From contig CAXAMN010026450.1 of the NCBI GenBank assembly GCA_963970005.1, positions 186,001 to 250,000 of the forward strand: a stretch of 64,000 nucleotides of DNA, read 5' to 3'. Position 1 is the first letter of the stretch. Every line of letters begins with the position of its first letter. A model generated the notes under the pieces. It saw only the letters and a program-made list of their open reading frames with translations, ran no database searches and was not told where the DNA came from. This DNA comes from Durusdinium trenchii. Taxonomy: Eukaryota > Sar > Dinophyceae > Suessiales > Symbiodiniaceae. The translations under genes were made by a program, and so were the position numbers. Below, piece after piece: positions 39,201 through 45,200 of the stretch.

Positions 39201-42200
39201 ATGCAAGATTGCTGAATCATGTTTGTTTCAGAAAAGGTGAGATTTCCCATCCTCATTATCAGTCAAGGATCAACGAGAATGATTTTGTTCGATCCATTCG
39301 AAATGTCTGTCCAGTACCTCCACCTGATTGTTATGAACATGAACCAGAGCATGATTTGAAGAGATTCTTTATCAATGATGATCGCATCATTTATTTGGAT
39401 GGCAAGTATCAGGTCGATCCAAAGGCCCTTAAAAGGGCAGAACATGCTCGAGAAGAATTGGAGGAGACGAAGAAGGAACTCAAGAATGAACTGGAATCAT
39501 ATGGTCCCAAGGGACCCAGTTGGGACTTTGTCACCTTCTATGAAGAGCTGTGCAGAAGGTTCCTCAAGGGAAGAATAGAAGAACCATATGGAACTAATTT
39601 ATTGGCCAGCTCAGAGTCCTTGACATTTTTATCCTGGAACTATGGCAACATGGTTCGTGGTCAGAAGTACACCACACCAAGGTTTCTCCAAGGACTTGAT
39701 GGTGCAATGAAGCCACGCAAGCAGAGTGCCATGTCACTTCAATATGAGCAATTTGAAAACAATCTTTTCTTCAACATGCTCTTCTTTTTACGTGCACATG
39801 TCGTGATTCTCCAGGAGGCTCATCTTCTTGTTCCTGCCAAGGAATTTATTGAGCAAAAGAATTGGACAGTTTGTTTTAATGATTGGGAGAATCTTGCAGT
39901 GATGGCTAGACTAGCACCAGGTGGATATGTCAAGATCATTGCTGGACATGATCAAGAACGTGGTCACTGTCAACAGCGTGATGTAACTTGGGCTATCTAC
40001 GAGATTTGTTTTGGAGAAACAAGGCCTCGTCAAGACTTCAAGGATGCAGACTTTGAATTTGATGACTATGGTCCTGAAGACAAGCGTGTTCCACTTACTC
40101 GAGCGAACATGCATACCATCAGAGTCTGTAATTATCATGTTGATACACACCGTGCTGTGGATGCCCACCTACTGACAGGAGAACAGACAGCACTGATGCT
40201 TTACGAGTGTTTTGTCTATGAGGTAGACATCATTTCTGGTGATGCAAATAGTTTGGCCTACAGAATGTCTGGGTACAAAAGGCAGCCAATGGCTAACTAC
40301 TATTACAGCACCATGCAGCATTGGATCCGCAGGTTTTCAGAAGCTCGTGTCAAAGCAGATCCTGGTATCAAAGCACCTATTCCCAGAACATTTTATAGTT
40401 CAACTTCACAGGTCCTCAAGAATTGTGAAGATTACTTTGACAAACTCTGGGAAGAATATTCTACTGTTGAAAAAGAAGAATACCAAGGATCAAAGCTTGG
40501 CGATACATGTTTGTCTACCATTGTTGAATGGGGTCATTCAATGAGTGAATATGAAAATTCCACAGTGAGCACGAAGGAGTTCATCTGTAATTTTTCAGAG
40601 AACTTTGCTATGATTGATACAGAGGTTATGTGCTCAAGGCCCACTGACGAGGACAGTCATGGTCCAATGTTTATTTCACTCAGACCAGCTTCCTTTTCAT
40701 CTGGAGACAGAAAACAGTATCGCATGGGACCAACTCTTCATGAGGCGAACTTGCGGAGGAAGGAGAGACAAAAGCAGAATAAAAGGAAAGGAAGGCCGCC
40801 AACTTCTGATCAAGCAGCTTCAACGTCTGCAGCGGCATAATTCCTGAGCGAAGGCTGAAATTTAAATGATGGCTAGGAAGTGAAGATACTTCTGGTTACA
40901 GTTGACACTTTGCTTCCAGGCTTGACTTTAAGTTGCCAGGCTGAAGTTTTAATAAATTCTGGTTTGCAATGAGGAGAAACTTTTTATCAAAGAAGATACT
41001 CCTGCATTCCAGGTTTATACGCTTTAGCATGCAGATAGGTATGGACAGTTTTGCATAACTGATGATATCTATCACAGCCGCTTTTTCTGAGATGACCTCT
41101 AATGGACAACCATTCATGGTTGATGATTAAGTCATTTCATAAGTCTGCATTTGTAGTGCAAGTTTTGTACATACATTTGCCGGTATCTCCTTCTTGTGTT
41201 TTTGATGTGAATGTGAAAGAGAGTCCTTTTGATGCAGTTTATTTTGTCTGTGAATGAAAGCGGTCGAGACCACGTCACGAGAAGATTATTCCTCGGACCG
41301 TACGCTCCTTGCATTTTGCAAGGCATCTTAATTCATTGCATTGTGCGGTCTTGAATTTTTAGTTCTTTGTTACGCGAGTGTCGTTTGATTCTTTTATAGG
41401 TCTCTGTAGAGAAAAAAGCCGCTTTCCCTTTTAGTTTGATTTAGCTCAGGCCATAAAGAGCTAGTGAGCGCCGGTACATGGTATCTCCGCCTGCGAAAAG
41501 TACAGTCTCCAGCCGAGGTACATTATCGATTTGATTTTGTACTTGAGGTGAGTCAGCTATTGCTCCCTCACTGTATTTAGTAGCTATGAGATTACCTTCT
41601 CTGAAGTGTGAAACACACTGGATTAGGTAAGTACATGGCACCGTAGTTTTCTTTTAAGTTGTCAGAGCTAGCTGGACTGATTTAGCCTTGCAGTAGAAAA
41701 AGAGTATGCGACATACGCAATCAGCTAGAAGTGGACATGAATCTTGTGCCTGCTGAAAAGTAGAGCCTACCTGTACAGGGTTCCACTCCAACAGCTGATA
41801 TAGTGTGTCCATGCTTGACTGCTTCAAGGCTCAAAGAGCAAGAGGATAAGACTCTGCGCATAAAAGACACTAGCGGTCTGCACCTCTACCGTGTACGCCC
41901 TAGTCACTCTTTCACCCCCTCCCCCCCTCTAAAATCAATTCTCTCCTGGAGAACGTCTTCGTGAGCCTCTCATGATTTCAGGATAGTTGAAACCCTCTTG
42001 AACATTTAGAAAGAGTGAATATGAAATTCTAATCACGAAAGGTGTTCCCCGAGGGGATACATACCTAGAGTTTGTTTTGTGAAGCACGTCAATTCTCTCC
42101 TGGGGAGCGTCTTCGTGAGCCTCTTATGGTTTCAGGATAGTTCAAATCCTATGATGTTCCGATTCAATGCTCACCGACGATCTGAGCCATGGGGCAAGTT

Positions 42201-45200
42201 TGTTTTCCTAAGAACCTTTTTGAACATTTCGAGAGCATATGTTTGAACATTTAGAGTGCATATGAACATATATTTACGAAAGGTCGCCTCCGAGGGGATA
42301 AATCACCATGTCGAACATTGCATTTTTGTTCCTGCCTCTCGCGTTCTCTTCTCTTCCCGCTGTCCTACCTTTCGTGTCTCCCTCCTCTCAAGTTGTAGAG
42401 AAAAAATTGGGTTTCTACAAAATGAACCACCTGGGTGGTCAAATCTGTAGAGTGATCAGGGTAGTTTTTGAGATTTTTAGCAAAACCATAATTTACTTAG
42501 GGGGATTGATTTTATAGAAACGTCATGTTCTTACATATCTTTCCGTTGACTCGAGCATGTGCACTCACCCACCATAATTTTGTAGAGGGTTAGAACCCAT
42601 TTTGTAGAGATGNNNNNNNNNNNNNNNNNNNNNNNNNNNNNNNNNNNNNNNNNNNNNNNNNNNNNNNNNNNNNNNNNNNNNNNNNNNNNNNNNNNNNNNN
42701 NNNNNNNNNNNNNNNNNNNNNNNNNNNNNNNNNNNNNNNNNNNNNNNNNNNNNNNNNNNNNNNNNNNNNNNNNNNNNNNNNNNNNNNNNNNNNNNNNNNN
42801 NNNNNNNNNNNNNNNNNNNNNNNNNNNNNNNNNNNNNNNNNNNNNNNNNNNNNNNNNNNNNNNNNNNNNNNNNNNNNNNNNNNNNNNNNNNNNNNNNNNN
42901 NNNNNNNNNNNNNNNNNNNNNNNNNNNNNNNNNNNNNNNNNNNNNNNNNNNNNNNNNNNNNNNNNNNNNNNNNNNNNNNNNNNNNNNNNNNNNNNNNNNN
43001 NNNNNNNNNNNNNNNNNNNNNNNNNNNNNNNNNNNNNNNNNNNNNNNNNNNNNNNNNNNNNNNNNNNNNNNNNNNNNNNNNNNNNNNNNNNNNNNNNNNN
43101 NNNNNNNNNNNNNNNNNNNNNNNNNNNNNNNNNNNNNNNNNNNNNNNNNNNNNNNNNNNNNNNNNNNNNNNNNNNNNNNNNNNNNNNNNNNNNNNNNNNN
43201 NNNNNNNNNNNNNNNNNNNNNNNNNNNNNNNNNNNNNNNNNNNNNNNNNNNNNNNNNNNNNNNNNNNNNNNNNNNNNNNNNNNNNNNNNNNNNNNNNNNN
43301 NNNNNNNNNNNNNNNNNNNNNNNNNNNNNNNNNNNNNNNNNNNNNNNNNNCCTCCAGGGGCCCTGATTTTGTAGAGATTGAATGGGAGGTGGTGGGGAAA
43401 GCTGATTCATGAATATGGCCACATGCTTTAACTGTTTGGATTTTCCAAAAACCTGGAGCATTTGGGCGCGATGCGCCTGGCCTGCAGTCGATACAAACTA
43501 TAGAATACTATAAGATACCATAAGTAATAATATATATTATATACAATCAAAATATCCAAATCCTCTACAGAATCAGGAGCCTGGGCCATTTCTGTCACCA
43601 GTTTTCTCTATATTATCAAGGACCATGAATCCTATCATACCTTCCCCGCACCTCCCACTCAATCTCTACAAAATCAGGGCCCCTGGAGGGTTCTATCTTG
43701 GAAGGGTGGGAAGGGTTAATGTTCATCATGCACCCTGTCTTGTATGCCCATGATTGGGCTGGCTGCTCCACAATGATGAACACGTCGCGAGAAAGCTCCA
43801 GCAAAATGCGGAGCACTGTCGCCTCACTGTCTCGTACAACGTTGTAGCGTGTTATAGCCGGTTCATGCCGGTTCAACTCTGGTTTCGTTTCAATATGGGT
43901 TAGAAAAGGAGTCAGATGGGTTACAAAATGGGTTAGACAATTTGTAGATTCTGTCAGGAAAAGGATAGAAAAGGTGAGCGCATCGGAAATCGCATCGGAA
44001 TACTCATCGGGAAACTCATCGGGAAACTCATCGGGAAATGCATCGGGAAATGCATCGGGATGTGGTCTTGCATTTGTTGGACTGTCGGTGGCAACTTGGA
44101 GGGATTGATTTTACAGAGAGCGCACTTTTCTGATAAATTTCTGTGAGCTCACTATGGCCAACCCACAACCCAATATTATAGACTTAAGGTTTCTATCTCG
44201 GGGGGTTGGATTTTGTAGTGGATTGGTTGGGTTGAACCTGGGGTGCCCTATCTGTAGGCACAAAATGGTACCCCCTGGGTTGTCGTGTGAATTTTACAGG
44301 GGATACTAAACCAAAACAGCAGTTTTGGCAAGTCAATGGTGGGAACATTAAGCACATTAGCCATCGATGTTGACAGCAGTGCAACATGACTGAAGGTTCG
44401 GTGATTTGATTCAATGGGCCTTATTTTGTCTAGACACGTAGATAATGTGATGGCATGTTGGCTGTGGCACGTGGCCTTTTCAGCCAGCTGACCCATTCAG
44501 TCGTGCTCATGGCACTGTAAAGCATGGAGTGCAGTTGTGCCTAGGCATACACGATTTGGCAGCATTTTGAGGGATTTGTCACTCTGAAAGCTCGCTGGCT
44601 GTGTATACACTCAGATGCCAAATATTTGTTTGCCTCGCAAGAATATGGATCCAATTCACACAAGATTAGGGAGGTAGTACTAGTCGATGTGGTAACAGCA
44701 CGCTTCTTGCCTCTTTGTCTGACCATTTTTAGACCAATTCACGGGAAGCGGTGAACCTGGTGCCATATGTTGCAGAATGCCGGCCATATATTGCAGGTTT
44801 CAGGAACAACTGTCCATGGAACTGAAGGACTTGGAGGCCTCGCAGTTCAGATTCTCTGAGGCTCGCGGGCGCTTTAGGGGACTTGGCACCCGACGCCAAT
44901 TTAATCACTCGATTCCAATTGCAACGAACAATTCTTCAATCGAGTCCTAAAGAATCCCAAAGACTTGGAAACCTCACATGTTTAGGCCATCGCTCTTATG
45001 TTGGAGGCCATCGCTCTTAGTAGGTTGGAGGCCATAGAAAAGCTCTTAGGTTGGAAGTTGCATTGAAATGCATGACAGGAAACACTTCGCCAGCTCCGAG
45101 ATCTGAGGGTCTGGGCCCCAAGTTATCCTGCAGACAAGCTGCTCGGCTCATCTCCAGAGCATCAAAAAGAGATACATCATCCCTATTCATCCCTTATATA

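Larger units (their letters stand above)
26423..41914 (+). mobile_element. complete Ty1/copia-type LTR retrotransposon, 15.5 kb, two ORFs
   Basis: Bounded by identical 161-bp direct repeats beginning TG and ending CA, and flanked by CCCCC on each side (26418-26422 and 41915-41919). Order inside: LTR, primer-binding site, short leader with a splice donor, ORF1 polyprotein (Gag-PR-IN-RT-RNaseH, the copia order with integrase before RT), 202-nt spacer, ORF2 (Tpt1/KptA-like plus EEP nuclease-like), about 0.9 kb of 3' noncoding sequence, LTR. Both ORFs are uninterrupted and the LTRs show no difference, so insertion is recent. Typical copia elements are about 5-6 kb, so this one is nearly three times larger, and the excess is mainly ORF2 and the enlarged polyprotein. 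It lies in the sense orientation within intron 20 of the coiled-coil gene. No clear polypurine tract sits directly before the 3' LTR. Confidence 0.96.

Noticed and set aside
35462-40840. ORF2 as an envelope-like protein, given its position after pol
   Set aside because: No signal peptide, transmembrane segment or cysteine-rich ectodomain is visible, and the recognisable domains are RNA/nuclease-type enzymes.
42565-43461. Two long open frames across the N run
   Set aside because: They are open only because N codons are not stops.
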